A stretch of 64,000 nucleotides of DNA from Fratercula arctica (Eukaryota; Chordata; Aves; Charadriiformes; Alcidae), in the NCBI GenBank assembly GCA_947846985.1, contig CANTUZ010000005.1, forward strand, positions 47,767,389 through 47,831,388, written 5' to 3'. Position 1 is the stretch's first letter. Every line of letters starts with the position of its first letter. The notes under the pieces were generated by a model. The model saw nothing but the letters and a program-made list of their open reading frames with translations. It made no database searches and was not told where the DNA came from. The translations under genes were made by a program, and so were the position numbers. Below, piece by piece: positions 1-13,659 of the stretch.

Positions 1-3000
1 GGGTCACCCGTGTTTCTTGGCTTAGAAATGTACACTGACAACAACTTCCTCAATTGATTTGCTTTCTTACTATTAAGACAGGTTATCCCCTGGCTGTGAA
101 ATCTGTTCCTGGGCTACCTCACCAAACAAAAATCAATTTTCCACACAGTTCCCCAAGAATAAATTCTAAATATTCAGTCATTTAAAATAAGCACCAAACC
201 AGCAAGCTACCAATACTGTTATTTCCCTGCTCACAAATAATCTCCAAAATATCTGTTGCTGTGCACATTAATTTGCACTTCTGAGTCGGTGCACCTGTCT
301 GAGCCAGTCACCATTGCAATCTGGGAGGCCCTTTTCATAGTTTTGAAAATGCCAGGTAAAAATCTACACTCTGATATACTCCTATTTTGCTGCTTTATTC
401 CTTGATATCAACTTTGAGTACGATGCCTTTTGAGGCTGCTCCCAGTTACCCAGTTATTCTGCAAAATATCCAGCGAGGATAAAATCTCTCTATATATTTA
501 CGTGTAAGTATATACACACAAATACATATATATATATTTATATAAAAGTACACATCTATACACAAACACCTGGCTGCAAATTTGACTGCTAAGGCTTTTC
601 AAAGGCTGCCTTGGATCTTTCTGTGCTTAATCACTTTTGCCCATGCTGACAGGTGGTTTCAAATTAGTATCTTCAGATCTTGCATTGCTGTTGGGCACAC
701 TTGCAAGGTTTTTAATTTCCTCAAAATTAAGTGAATCTCTTTGTTCAGAGACAGTGGAAGCTAATGCTGTTTCCTCTTGAATGACTGCTGGTGTTGCCTT
801 GATGCGTCATGAATTTTTTGTTACTCTCTGTGCTGGCCTACTCAACTCCACGGTGTAGAAATACCCTATCTAACCACACTCCTTGTCTGCTATTTCCATG
901 CTTGTCAGTTGGAAAGGGGTTTTACCTTTTCTGTAAACTGTGGCCAGTTTCCAGCTCTGGCAGCTGCTGTTTGATTTCTTGATCACAGCGCGTTTTTATT
1001 TTGCAGGGGTCTCAAATTCGATGGTTCATCTGATTTTGTACTAATAGACTGATTAGTGGGAGACTATTGAGGTTTGCCCACACATTAGCTGTTGCTCAGA
1101 GGAGTTAGTAATGTCTTCTGTTGGGTCACGCTGCTAGGCCTGTGTAGACTTCCAAGCACAGCTACTGTTACTCTTGCTTGTCTTCATTTCTTCCTGACCA
1201 TTCTGACTGCTAACTTTCAAACAAAGTGGCTATGATATAGTGCAGTGTTATATTCTCTCTCTCTTGCTGACATGAACAGAAACAAACTGCGAACAATTTT
1301 CTAAGTGTCAGAATCCCAGGATTCCACTATTTTAGGCCGCTGAGCTCCCTTTTTTTTTTTTCCCCTTAATATCTTATCTACTCAGTAGTTTAGTCACATA
1401 ACGGCAGATTGCTTTCAACAGCTTCTCCCTTCGCCTTTATCCTGTCCTCTTATGCTGCTTATGCAGTAAAAAAAAAAAGAAAAGTGGGAATGCCCAAGAG
1501 AGTCATGGCGGCAGCCTACCACTATGGGAGAAGGGATTTGCTGTAGGGGAAACAGACCTACAGTAGGAATGAATCCATGCGCTTCAGTGATGATAGCTGG
1601 CGTTATTTTCAGCAGAGTTGTTTCTCACATTACTTCTTTGCCATTTTGCTATCAGGGGATAGCCAGCCAGTCAGAGACGCAGCATCCTCTTTGGATTGTT
1701 ATGAAAACAGAAAATGCCACCATTGGTTTTCCACTGGGAGTGAATGAAGTGTTCAGTAAACAGAATGGTCCTACCTAAGGCAAGTTTTATATTATATTGA
1801 GAGGTAACTGCCATTCCCTTGCTGTCTTTCATCAGTTCACAATATATGAAATAGTAAAACTGGTAACAATTTACATAACACCTTTCATCTTGAAGCATCC
1901 CAACAGGTTTACAGGGATTGTTTTCCCTACTGTTAAAATACAATAATCTCCAGCACCCAGTAACAATAAGGACAGGAAATAGAACACTAACAAAAATCCC
2001 ATGCCCAGACTAAGTTTGAAAGTATTTAGCTATATACTGAGTAGATTTTAGCAGAAGGTAAAAATTTTCTGTCTTGGAGAAATAAATCTTCTGAACAATC
2101 CAACAGAACTGTCTTGTCCATGTGCTTCAAAATTGCTCTTGAGACATCAGTACCTTGGAACCAAACCACAGTCAAACTTCATAGACTGTGGAAGGCTGCC
2201 AGTAAACTATTTCATACTGCATCTTTTTGATGAACCCAGCTAGGAAACTGTGTCAAGATAAACAGCCATTTGCTAACAATCAGTCATCAATCAAGCATGA
2301 TATGCAAAGACTTTGCATGTAAAGTAAGAAGGCATTGTCATTGTCCTGAATAAATAACAGTATAAGCATAGAGATAAAGCAATGTTAATGAAAACAGTAG
2401 CTTCTTCCTTGAAGATGGAGGAGGAAGAGCCAACATATTTAAATGCAGCACAAACATAGTGGGTACCAAACTCTTCCTTAAGTGTAGAGGGAATACCACA
2501 AAATTAAGACATTATGAAGACAGGTTTACCTACGTAAGGTTCCATTTGATCATTTTTCTTCTGGATAGTTTCTATCTTAGTAAAACTGAATGTTAGCAAC
2601 TGCAAAGCGATGATGAAGATGTAAAGATGGGTAATAAAAATTACAAGATGGATTAGTGAGAAAAAGAGGAAAAGGAGATAAAGGCATTAGAGCAAGGAAG
2701 AAGGAGCCAATGCAGCATGACAAGCTCAAGAAATTAGCTTAGGTCAACACAGCTAGTAAAAGGAAGGGAAACAATATTTCGTATCCAAGTAGATTAGTGA
2801 GGATATCTTTTCAGGTATTTGGACCCATCCATTTATTCTGTTTCTGATGTGGTATCTTTAGAACTAGGTATTTGCTACCTGAAGGGGTTTTTTTTAACAG
2901 TCACTTAAATTTTTCTATAGCTGAACTGGCTATTATAGAAGTATTAGTGTGCTGTGCTACTCCTAGTCAGCTAGGTCATTTTCTTGCTGCAAGCCTGAAG

Positions 3001-3485
3001 GATGCAAAATATTTTGTAAAAAAAACCCACACATGCAATATTTGAAACAGGGAGAGGAGATGTCTGCATTGGAACTTGGAGGGATTCCACAAGGCTCAAC
3101 AACATCCTTCTGCTACTTGACAAGTATTAAAACTTTCCTCTTTAAACTGAAAATAAAGCATCAGTAACATGCTGACTACTAGCAAAACATGTCACTGTAA
3201 TAGTCTGTGAGAATCAGTAAGTGCCTTCAGTATGGGGTTCTGGCTCGGGCTGTACCGAGCACTGTGTTCTGCTGCTGAAGTTTAAAGCACTGCTGCCATC
3301 TACAGGGGTTTATCCTTGATGTCATTTCAAACTTGGTGAGCTTGCGGGAATCAAAATACTCTCTGAAAACTTCCCCATCCAGCATCACGCAGTGGCCAGT
3401 ATGTCAGACTCCATCTAGGTTGCTCTTTTGCTTATGCCACCCTCACTTGGACTCAAAAGGCCAAATACATCCAAGGTTGAACTTC
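1..3485. other. Intergenic, no gene recognised
   Basis: AT-rich unique sequence. The minus strand from about 1230 to 636 shows protein-like segments in one frame, interrupted by stops (see findings). A degraded motif shared with two other places lies at 1879-1912. Confidence 0.5.
500..546. repeat. AT-rich TA/CA microsatellite
   Basis: Alternating TA runs with CACACA interruptions. Confidence 0.7.
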
Positions 3486-4160
3486 AATTAGTTAAACAGG
3501 ACTTTCCTTTTGTGAATCCATGTTGACTGTGCCTCATGGTTGCATTATTCTTTAAATGACTTTCAGTAGTACCCAGTATAATCTTCTCTATATTTTTTCC
3601 AGGAACTGAGGTTAGACTAACAAGTCTGTAGTTCCCTGAATCTTGCCTCACGCCCTTCTTGTAAATTGGAATAACTTTGGGTAGCTTCCAGTCAGCAGGG
3701 ACCTCCCCAGACTCCCAAGGCCTTTGGTAGATGATCGAGAAGGGTCCTGCCATAACATCGGCTAGCTCCTTCAGTACTCTGGGATGAATCCCATCAGGCC
3801 CACGAACTTGCGAATATTCGTCTGATACAGCTGTTCCCTTACATTTCAGCATCCACAAATGGAAAGTTACTGTTCCCACACTCCAACTCAGGGGACCAGG
3901 CAGCTCAAGGTCTATCAATATTATTAAAGACTGAGGCAAAAAAAAAGCCTTGAATGCCTCCGCTTCGTCTTCATTCCTATTGGTCAGATGACCACCTTCA
4001 ACAAGTATCGGTCCAATGTTTTCTTTAGACCTCTTCTTACTACTAATGTACTACAAAAGCCCTTCTTGTTATCTGACATACCACAGGCCAATTTCAACCT
4101 TAATTGAGATTTGGCCTTTCGTGTCTTCTCCCTGCACATACAAACCACAGCTCTGAGACA
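3486..4160 (-). mobile_element. CR1 LINE fragment, reverse transcriptase region
   Basis: The minus strand reads GPDGIHPRVLKELADV, then PVIPIYKKG-like, NYRLVSLTSVPGK and SQHGFTKGKSCLTN, the CR1 reverse-transcriptase N-terminal blocks. Upstream (4020-4140) matches the endonuclease/RT linker. Truncated at both ends and degraded, so non-functional. Confidence 0.85.
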
Positions 4161-5053
4161 CATGTTCTAGGGATTTGTTACTGAGAGGAAAAATAATGAG
4201 TTCAAATGAGTATGAGTTTCAGACGTGATTCCTCTGCATGTCAGTTCTAAGAGCAAATTAAATGAGATAGAGCGAACACACTCCTGCTTTTGCTAAGACT
4301 AAGAAAATTTCTAGCCTTCTTTTCATGTGAAAGTACTTGCTGCTGAGGTCCCTTTTTTCCTGGCCTGAACAACAGCACTGAAGACAAATAGATTTACTTC
4401 TGATTCCATCAAAGTTCTGACTTATCTTTATCATCTAATGGATTGATTTGTTTCTCACATGGAGAGCTCAGTTTCAGGTCAATTTCTGACTCTTCTTGAT
4501 TTTTTTTGACAGGGTTCTTTATCCTACACTCAGCACAAGATCAGTTTCGCAATAGAGATAATTAAATATTTAGGACAGACAGAAAAGATTTTTTCTTTGT
4601 GTGAACTGAAGGTAAGGTCAAAAAGGAATCCTAACCTTCAAATTTGTTTTATTTGGTAACTGTTTTGCTTCCCCAAAAGCCTAATTTCATGAACAGCAGC
4701 AACAGAAGTTTGCAACTGATAAATTTTAGTTTTGAAAGTATTTGAGGTTAACAAACATTAGAAATTAGTGCTGAAATTTAATTTCCAACTTTAGGTTTTT
4801 GTGATACAATCATTAGACACTGCAGCCTTGAACCTGCTGTCAAGTAACTGGTATCATAACATACCTCAGAATCTTTCCACTTGCCGGGTAATATGGGCTA
4901 TAGAGCTCCTAAGTGACTGAAATAAGCCTAAAAGTGTGTCATTGTTAGGCTCTGAAGCCCTCATCCCTAAGAATGCATGAGTTCTCCATAAGCTGTTACC
5001 TGGGACCAAAGCAAAGCTGTGCCATTTTTTTTCTACTAATTAAAAGTGAGCAT

Positions 5054-5225
5054 GTGCTCTGACATGATCTCCACAGGTGGCAGTTTGTTCAGGAATATCC
5101 ATCTGCTCTGGTGTGGGTCTTCCTTGGGCTGCAGAAAATACCTGCTCTGACGTAGGTCCTCCACAGGCTGCAACAAATGTCTGTTCTGGTGGGGGTCCTC
5201 CATAGACTGGAGTGAATATCCTTCT
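5054..5225. repeat. Imperfect 39-bp tandem repeat, four units
   Basis: Units start at about 5054, 5104, 5143 and 5182, each opening with a (G)CTCTG or TTCTGG motif followed by GGTCYTCC and a GGCTGCA-like core. The first unit is longer (about 50 bp). Confidence 0.7.
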
Positions 5226-5520
5226 CTGCCATGGAGTACCTCTTCCTCCTCTGACCTTGGTGTCCCCTCTGTTGTTCCTTACTCTTTTTGTTCCCTTCTC
5301 CTCTCTCTATTTAACGTTTTATACCCTTTCTTAAATATGTCTTCACAGAGTTGCCACCAAATTGGTTGAAGGGTTCAGGTGTGTCCTGTGGTGGGTCTGT
5401 TGTGGAGCTGCCTGCATCTGGTTGTGTCCAGCACAGGGCAACCCCAGGTGTCTTTCCACAGAGGCCATCCCTGCAGCCTCCCTCTGCCCTGCTACCGAAA
5501 CCTTGCCACCTTCACTCAAT
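5226..5520. repeat. Probable avian dispersed repeat, unclassified
   Basis: Continues from the 39-bp array. CCTCTGACCTTGGTGTC, TTAAATATGTCTTCACAGAG and CTACCGAAACCTTGCCACC resemble a family widespread in bird genomes (recalled, not searched). Could be LTR-derived. Confidence 0.45.
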
Positions 5521-5915
5521 ATAAAGTGACACTATAAATGAGATGAAACTAATTTCTGCTCATACACTTTGTGTTCTCAGGCCCTTCTCTCTTGAGATGA
5601 AGGAGGGTTATGCAGTGGAGGGGTGACTGTATGTGGGACGCTGTGCAACACTTGTTAGAGAAAGCGTTGGAAATAGTAGGCTGAATAAAAACACAGTATT
5701 ATGATTTGTGCAGTAAAACTTTACTCTGGAGACACAGGTTTAATTCAAATCTTTGCCATCAATTACTAAGCAGTACTTACCAGTTATTTAAAACCAGGAT
5801 GACCAAGTTCTCTAAGCCTGGGAGATATTTTTCCTCCGAGGTAGTGACTCACAGCTAACAAATTAACTGGATGAGTATACAATCATATCTTCATTAGCCA
5901 CAGTAGCAATGTGGC

Positions 5916-5969
5916 TAGAACATGCTAGGTACTTAGAACATACTAGGTACTTAGAACATACTAGGTATT
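5916..5969. repeat. 18-bp tandem repeat, three copies
   Basis: TAGAACATRCTAGGTACT at 5916-5933, 5934-5951 and 5952-5969 (last copy ends ATT). Nearly perfect, so young or homogenised. Confidence 0.9.
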
Positions 5970-6296
5970 CTAGGCCTGACAGGACATACCAAGGAGCATG
6001 GCATAATCCGGAGAGGATTTACACAGAATGAGCTCAGACCAATTGCTAGCTGAACTCTGTTTGGGCTTTTTAGCTCAGTCTAGAAGTGCCTGCACTGCAC
6101 TGCTGAGCTGGCCACTCCACAGCTCTTTTTGCACCACATCATTGCATCAAAGCTAACAAATCAGATAAATCATCCCTACGTAATTAACAACTGCGCTTCT
6201 AGTCCAAGGATGCTCAGCTTGTTCCCATATCCATGTCCCTTTTCCCAGAACCTTCATTTTTCTATGCTCTGTCTGCTGCACCACCCCACCGCTCCA

Positions 6297-6326
6297 CCCC
6301 CCCACCCCACCCCACCCCCCGCCCCC
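6297..6326 (-). repeat. C-rich tract, G-quadruplex motif on minus strand
   Basis: C runs of 7, 4, 4, 6 and 5 separated by single bases. The minus strand meets the G3+N1-7 rule for a G-quadruplex, with very short loops. Confidence 0.8.
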
Positions 6327-6360
6327 GCTGCACCTTGACTCTGTATTTTCTACTTCCATA

Positions 6361-6760
6361 TAGAATCATAGAATCATAGAATTGTCACGGTTGGAAGGGA
6401 CCTTAAAGATCACCTAGTTCCAACCCCCCCTGCCATGGGCAGGGACATCTCTCACTAGATCAGGTTGTTCAGAGCCCCATCCAGCCTGGCCTTAAAAACT
6501 TCCAAGGGATGGGGCGTCCACCACCTCTCTGGGCAACCTGTTCCAGTGTCTCACCACCCTCATGGTGAAGAACTTCTTCCTAATGTCCAACCTGAATCGA
6601 CCCATCTCTAGTTTTAATCCATTCCCTCTAGTCCTGCCATTACCCGACATCCTAAAAAGTCCCTCACCAGCTTTCTTGTAGGCCCCCTTAAGATACTGGT
6701 AGGCCACTGTAAGGTCTCCTCAGAGTCTTCTTTTCTCCAGACTGAACAACCCCAACCCCC
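6361..6760 (-). mobile_element. CR1 LINE 3' end
   Basis: Minus orientation: begins at the right with the ORF2 C terminus ([19 protein letters not shown] readable at 6492-6560) and ends in the AGAATCATAGAATCATAGAAT terminal repeat at 6362. 5'-truncated. Confidence 0.95.
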
Positions 6761-7725
6761 AATATATATATTGGCAACTAAGAGCTACTTGTTCAACCTC
6801 TTGCATACCTCCTCTTAGACAAGATTGAGAGTTTAAAGTTCAGGATTAGGTATCTCGCTCTGAAGAATTTGCTTAAAGGTTCCATTACATTCTTTAAAAA
6901 CTGGAATGCAATTAAAGCATTGTCCATTTTGCAAGTCAGCAGTCAGGAGAACTTCAAAATGTTGAACGGTTTGTTGAAATAAAAACACTTGTTCTATGCT
7001 TGGCATTAAAGCTTTATATCAAAATTGCTATGAACACAACACAAGTCAGATCAGAGAACTGAAACATGGAGAATCTTAGTTCTGTTTCTTAAGACCTCAG
7101 ACTATTTAGTAATCATTTTCTTCTAAAAAAGCAAGTTATACTTTTACTATCCACATAGTCTGCACTAGCCATCCAAGGAAAAAACAGATCACTGTCCAAT
7201 CTCTGGAACGGGAAAAGAAACTTATCTATTTCAAGTAGGAGTAGCTTGCTTGAGGATGTTAGGCAGATTTCCCAAATTTTCAGTTACTGAAATAATATCA
7301 CATATTGGCTCATAAAGTACAGTGTTATTTACAACATTGTTTTCAAATGCAAATGACAATGTCTCCAGCTGAAAAGTGGTTCCAGCTCTGAAATCATTTT
7401 CCACTTCCCAGTCACTAAAACAAGCGTGCTTTTCAGTAAATCCAATTGTTCATGCAAGTCCTAGGCCCAGATTAATGAGTTTAGGATGGTTTCCAGTACA
7501 CAGACACTAACATTCAGATACTCGTACCTGATATAACTCATAACTATTTTTTTTTTGAGCAAAACTCAATTCAGTTCCATCAGCCACATTCACAACAAAA
7601 CCAAAACGAACACATAGCTGTGCTTTATTCATCTGTCACTGCTGCCTATTTTTTCCATCAGGATGGGCCTCAGAGCTCCCACCTACGGCCCTTCTGCGCT
7701 TCGCCGTGTGCCTTAACTTGCTGTA

Positions 7726-7756
7726 CATGTAGGATGGCCATTATTTTTCCTACATG
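7726..7756. repeat. Inverted repeat, 9-bp arms
   Basis: CATGTAGGA and TCCTACATG separated by 13 bases. Confidence 0.85.
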
Positions 7757-10659
7757 CCACGGTTACTATATATATGCTGCAGTAAGTTATTAATAAAGAA
7801 AGTCAATTTGTATTACTTTCTGTGTTGCGACCGTGGCATCGCAGCAACAGTCATGCCTGCTTTTCTCTCTGCAGATGCTTTGCTGACTCACCTGTTCACT
7901 GAGACAGCAGCTTTATTTGAGTGATTAGCATTGCGTGCAGCATCCATGCACACCTATATATAGCCTTTACTTCTCCTTCCATGGAGCGCTGAATTACACA
8001 ACTTCTAGAGGATGCAATGAGGGTGGTTTTGCTCTTTGCTGGCATGTGCTGCTATGGGCCCAGGGGGGAGAATTAAGGTACAGCAAGTGAATGGGTGCAA
8101 TCTGTAAAGTCAATAACCTAAAAAGAGTGTTTTGGTTTTCTTTCATTGCCAACAGTTGGTGTTCTATCCTTTTCTTTCAAGAAGATGCAGAATTCCCATG
8201 AATTATCTAAAGCTCATGCCAAACATCAATAACTGTGTAAACTGGCATTTTAAAAAGATTTACTGGCAGCTAAACACTGTAAAATAATGTACACGAATTT
8301 TGGTAAAATTGTTGAGAGTTTAAGCTGTAAGTTGTGGAAACAAGAGCTGTCTTAAACTTTGTACTGATTTTTTAGGAGTGGCTTTTTCTATGTTACGTCA
8401 GTCACTAAAATAGAAGATACAACTTTGCCAGAAGGACTGGTATTCTACACACAAAACCACAGAAACAAGGAAAGGTATACAATATAGATGCAAAGAGGTA
8501 AGTAGCATGTGTATCTTGCTATTTTAATTTTCACTTGTCTTTTCTTCTAGGTTTCTCCTTTCACCTTTCACTGTTGGTATTGCTTCTGCTACTTGCAGCT
8601 CTTTGTATTGTTTCTTTCAATATCTCAATCATTTTTTTTTCTTGACTTAATAATCTGTTCAGTCAGTGGAAACATTACCAAAAACAATAAATAAATTAAA
8701 AAAACAAGCAGACAAAAAACTGCAGAGCTTTGTCCAGAATACACTGGACTGAAAAAAGAAGTGGCAGAGTTAAGAGGTTAAACATGAGTAATTTAATACC
8801 TCCTTATGTTTTAGTTGCCTTTTTTTTTTTTTTTTTGGTAAATTTAGGTTATTGGGTAGCTTGTCTTTGTTCACCAGATTGCTTTTACCAATTCCAACAG
8901 TATCACCATTGATATGACACATGCTAATACAGCTGCCAGCTTCTCTCTTTCTAACCTCAGTTTGTCTCTCATGCAAAAGGTGATGGAAATATCCACAATA
9001 TCTTCTCATCCCCTGAAGAAATGTAATAATTGCTCTCCCAAACAGCAAACTCAAACTGCCCAGTGACATCAGTTTTTGTATGAGATAGATTGCCTCTGGA
9101 CAAAATGACCTAGGAAACTGCTGGAGTTCTCATTTCTGCCTTTGTGGTTTTTGCACATAGAGAAACAAAAAGGCAGAAGACGTCTGATATGCATAAAAAT
9201 GAAATGAAATTACAAAAAGGAAGTCACAGGTGTGCAACAACAACGAAAAATAAAATAAAATAAAACCCACCCTCAAATACTGAGAGCTACTACACTGTGG
9301 AATTAATCCTTAAAAGTAGTGAAGTGTCTAGAACTGTGCAGTGCAAAACCAGATGTGAGCCAGCGCTGGAGAACACTAGCCTGGGACCAATGTTGCATAA
9401 ACTATGGTATCGAGTGCTGAATAAATGAGTTACAGATGTAGTGAGCATTATGGATTAATCCCTATCAGGACAATCAGTTCCCGGACGTCAGTTCTTTGTA
9501 GACTATGGCTTTAACTTCCTTATAATGCTCCTATAAAGAGCATGAGACTTAGTCAGGGATTTCAGCAAACACCTGAGGAGAAGCTGCACGTAAATGATTG
9601 TAAGGGTCACAGAACAACTCATGCTGAAAATCCTAACCCTCAAAAATGACAGTAAAAAGATCTGCCATACCATTCTGTATATACCAAATTAAAGTAGCCA
9701 CCCAAATAACTTCTTAAAAGGGCTATGGATATCCTCACCAAAACCCCCTGTCTATGAGAGTGTAATTTGCTGTGGTAGCTTCCATCGTTTCTCTTTTGGA
9801 TATAAATGTACAATGAATTTTGTGATTCAGTCAATATGCCAATATTATGCCGTTTAAAGTTGGCTGTTGTTTGAGAAAATTCTCAGAGGCTAGGCTTTGA
9901 GGCTAAGAGAAAAGGAAAATGCTTCCTGGAAAAAATGTGTATGTTGGATAGTGCTGCTTCAGTTTCGCCCAAGTTGAGGTTGAAATAGGTGCTCTTCCTC
10001 CCGGAACTGATCCTTTTCAGACATCGTAGAATCCTTGCACTAAGACTGGTTCTGTCTCTGGAAAAGGAAGAGGTGGATCTCATCAGCAGAAAGCCTGGCG
10101 TATTCTTACATGTTCAGGAGAAGAATACGCAACTTCTGTACTTATAGAATACATTACAGAGAGAAGTTGTTCCCACAGTCATGGAATAAATAATAAGCCA
10201 ATTGGAAGAAGTGAAATCATGCATCTGTGTGGAGAAAAAAAATGCTTGGCAACAGGCCCTGCTCTCCTGTAGATATGTGAGGTTCATAAACAGCTTTTTC
10301 ATCAAAATGACATAATCCTTCCAAATGACAAGAAGAGACAGTTAATATGTCAATTGAGGAAGAAGACACTTTGATCAAGGATAAAAAGAGCATTTAGCTA
10401 CTTTACAACAGTGCCGATAATAGTCTCTGATGCTGCCAAAATTTCCAGTGTGAAGTAATCAATAACTCCAAGTCATATTATACAGGAAGAAAATTCATTT
10501 TCAGTTCCTGGACACTGTTCTATGTCCTGAGATACTTTAGGCCTTCCTCAGCTCCCAAACTCTTTCTTCCTACCAATTATGCTTTCACTGTACATTCAAA
10601 GTACAACCACCAGATTCTTTCCCTATTTCAGCATGCTGTTCCCTCCCCTGCACCCACAG

Positions 10660-10727
10660 AATCATAGAATGGCTGAGGTTGGAAGGGACGTCTAGGGATC
10701 ATCTGGTCCAATCCTCCATCTTTAGAA
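10660..10727 (-). mobile_element. Short CR1 LINE 3' terminal fragment
   Basis: CAGAATCATAGAATGGCTGAGGTTGGAAGGGACGTC... TCTGGTCCAATCC is the extreme CR1 3' UTR. Only about 70 bp remain. Confidence 0.88.
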
Positions 10728-13659
10728 AGTATATGGAAAAACTCTTATATCTTAGGGTACCTTTCATCAAAGTATCCCAAAGGGCTTCACTGGATAAACA
10801 GATTTCACTGGAATGAAGATATCTGCAGTGTACTGTGACAAATCCTCCCCAGCCCATAGGAACTTTTCAAAATAGTCTAGGAGATGAAGTGAAGGGAGAA
10901 GGCTGTACTCAGCTGAAACTGCTGAAACCGCAGGGGAAATCTAGGTCAGCAAAATGCAATTACTAGAGCTGAGTAAGCAATGGAAAAAAAATCCACTACT
11001 GTTCATTAGAATTAAAAAAACAAGTCTTACTTTAACTTGCAAAAATAAATTTAAATGTGAAAGCTTAAATAGTTCCCAAATATATGTTTGAATGTGATTA
11101 TTCACACTTTATATTCTAAATGGGAAATGTGTGGGTAAGCTGCACAAGTCACAATTACGATGCAGAAGCTGTACTACTTAGGCACCATGCTACTTAGGAA
11201 CTGAATTAATGCTGTAATTCGAATAGTGAATATCCACAACAAATTGTTCATAAAATATTCACACAGGGAAAACATTCTTCAAACGAATTTACAAACTCAG
11301 GCAATAAAGTTATGTAGGAATTTTCTGAGCATTTTGTGAACAGAAGAAAGAAAATGTTCTGAATATATAGTCCATCAGAAATAGCCTCTTATTTTGAGAT
11401 TACTGACTAGATTAGCAAGAGTAACAAAAAATATCATGGAACTGAGCATCAACATTGCATTGTACAATTGATTTAAATGGAAATGTGTGGATTTTAAAAT
11501 TGCTGTAACTTGTAAGTCTATCTCATTTTATACAATTGACCAGGACCCGTTACTACCGCACTGGGCTAGCCTTGGCCTAAATACTATTCTAGGGAGAGAA
11601 GAATTGCATATCCTGCAAGGGAGGGACTGATTTTTCTGTTTTGAAAACCACTTGAACATTATTATCATTATTGAAATAGGTTTTCCCACAGGGTAGTTTG
11701 GGTAAGATTCTTTGTTGTGTGAAATCTGGGTGTAGGCCACCCTAACAGAAACGGGTAGAAATAGGATCAGGTACAGACTTCAGACCTAAGCAAACTAAGA
11801 ATACGTTTAGTTTTGCAAAGGTATTTATTTGTAGTTATATTTTACTATGCAGAGTATAACATAAAAGATTTTGGGGTAATACCAGTGAGTTTAAATAGAC
11901 TGTTACTTCTCTTTCATTTACATTGCGTTCTATAAACATTTCCCCTCAAACCAAGCGATGCTGTATATCCATTTCCCAAGGGTATCTAGTATCTATCTAT
12001 CATGCACATATCCAACACACACAAATGCTAGACAGGAACACTGCTAGCAGTTACACTCTCTGGAACACTTTGAACTGGAGCGTTGCCCATCAGCTGAGAT
12101 CTGTGTATTGCTTAGGTACAAAAAACAATGCCAGATTTGAGTTAAAAATTGCACATATTTTGGCTAAAAATAATAATAATGTCTTTTTCTGGAATGAAGT
12201 CAAAGAGGAACTGGAATCTTACTGTATCAAACACGCAAAGTATCTTGACAACTACTGTGAAAAGAGGCAAAATTAAAAACAGATCATATTTAATGCACCA
12301 CCTAATTTGTTTTTGTAATGTGTGGATGATTTTACTGCTGGTGAAAACAAAAACTAGGTTTCATTCAGAAAGGAATATTTTAAGTTCTCTTGAACATCTG
12401 CATTCCTACCAACAGCTATGTTAGTTCCAAGAGCTTAAAAAAATTATATTTGGAATTTTAAATGTAACCACAGCATCCATTCTTTCTCCCTTTTGGTACA
12501 TTCTACATTGCACTTCCTGTGAATGAGTTATATTTCAGATTCTAATAATATAGCTCAAGCTTAACCTGTAATACCTTACATGATTCAAGTCTTGGGGTCT
12601 CATACAGTCGTGCATGTTCATGTAAACAGCTTCTCCTTTTATTCCTTTTACATAATATAATCCTGAGTTTGCAGTCAAAATGAAATTTTGAATGTGGGTT
12701 TCCACAAGCCAAATCCATCAGCTACCCCCAACTTAATGCTTCTACTCAACAGGCCTACATCCTCATCCCACTTTACTTTAAACAGTAACTTAGAAATGTG
12801 ATAAATTGCATCTAAATATGTTAGGAAATCTAATTAGCAACGTTCATATGTACATTCGACAGGTGGATCTATACAAGCTGGAGAAGGAAAAGATAAGACA
12901 ATGCAGAACCGTTGAGATTTAGAAGCTGAGAGCTTTGAGACAGTCTTGCACTGTTTTCTGCTAGAAAATTATTTCTGAATTTCCATATTAAGATGATCGT
13001 GCATCTTCCTAATAGAGAAGCTTCTCCAAGATTGCCATATACAAGAAGAACAATTAAGTATATTGCAAATGGAAGCTTAAAAGTCAAGAGAAAATAATTA
13101 TAAACATGAATCTCCCTGTGTGCGTGTTCTCTCCAATTATGATTCTTTCAATTTAAATAGATTATGCACAGGCAAGTATGACTGGATTTAATCATTACAA
13201 TCCCATAACACAATGATGTAAAAGGAAATAGCTATAGATTAAAAGCATCAGAAAAGATGCTCTAGAAGACAACTGTGTAATAGAAGTAGACATCATACAG
13301 ATCCATCAAGGCACAGGACTGGGAAAAAAAGCAAAAGCTTCTTCCACCAAGTGGCTTGACATACAATAGTCAAAACAGATAAGATTGATAGGTGCACAAA
13401 ATGCCAGCAAGACAAGGTGGCAGCAAAATCACAGAATAAACAGTCATGGGCTGTTGTTGCTCACATGTTAACTCTTAATACATGTATAGCACTCAGCTGT
13501 CATAAAAAATAACTCCTATGATATAGTTACTGCCTAAAACAAAACCTCACAGTCTGGCATGTAATTCAGATTGAGGTTTGAGAGAAATGGAAAGCATTAT
13601 AATTAATCAAACGGCTACCTAAGCATTCTCCTAACTTTTAAGAGCTTTTGTTTTGCAGG

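Larger units (their letters stand above)
6761..13659. other. Intergenic, AT-rich
   Basis: Apart from the short CR1 piece at 10660-10727 and a motif of an old repeat at 10759-10790, no gene, RNA or recognisable element is visible. Open frames here are short and without family resemblance. Confidence 0.5.

Noticed and set aside
11923..12276. 117-codon AT-rich open frame
   Set aside because: Codon content is typical of AT-rich non-coding DNA; no splice or homology support.
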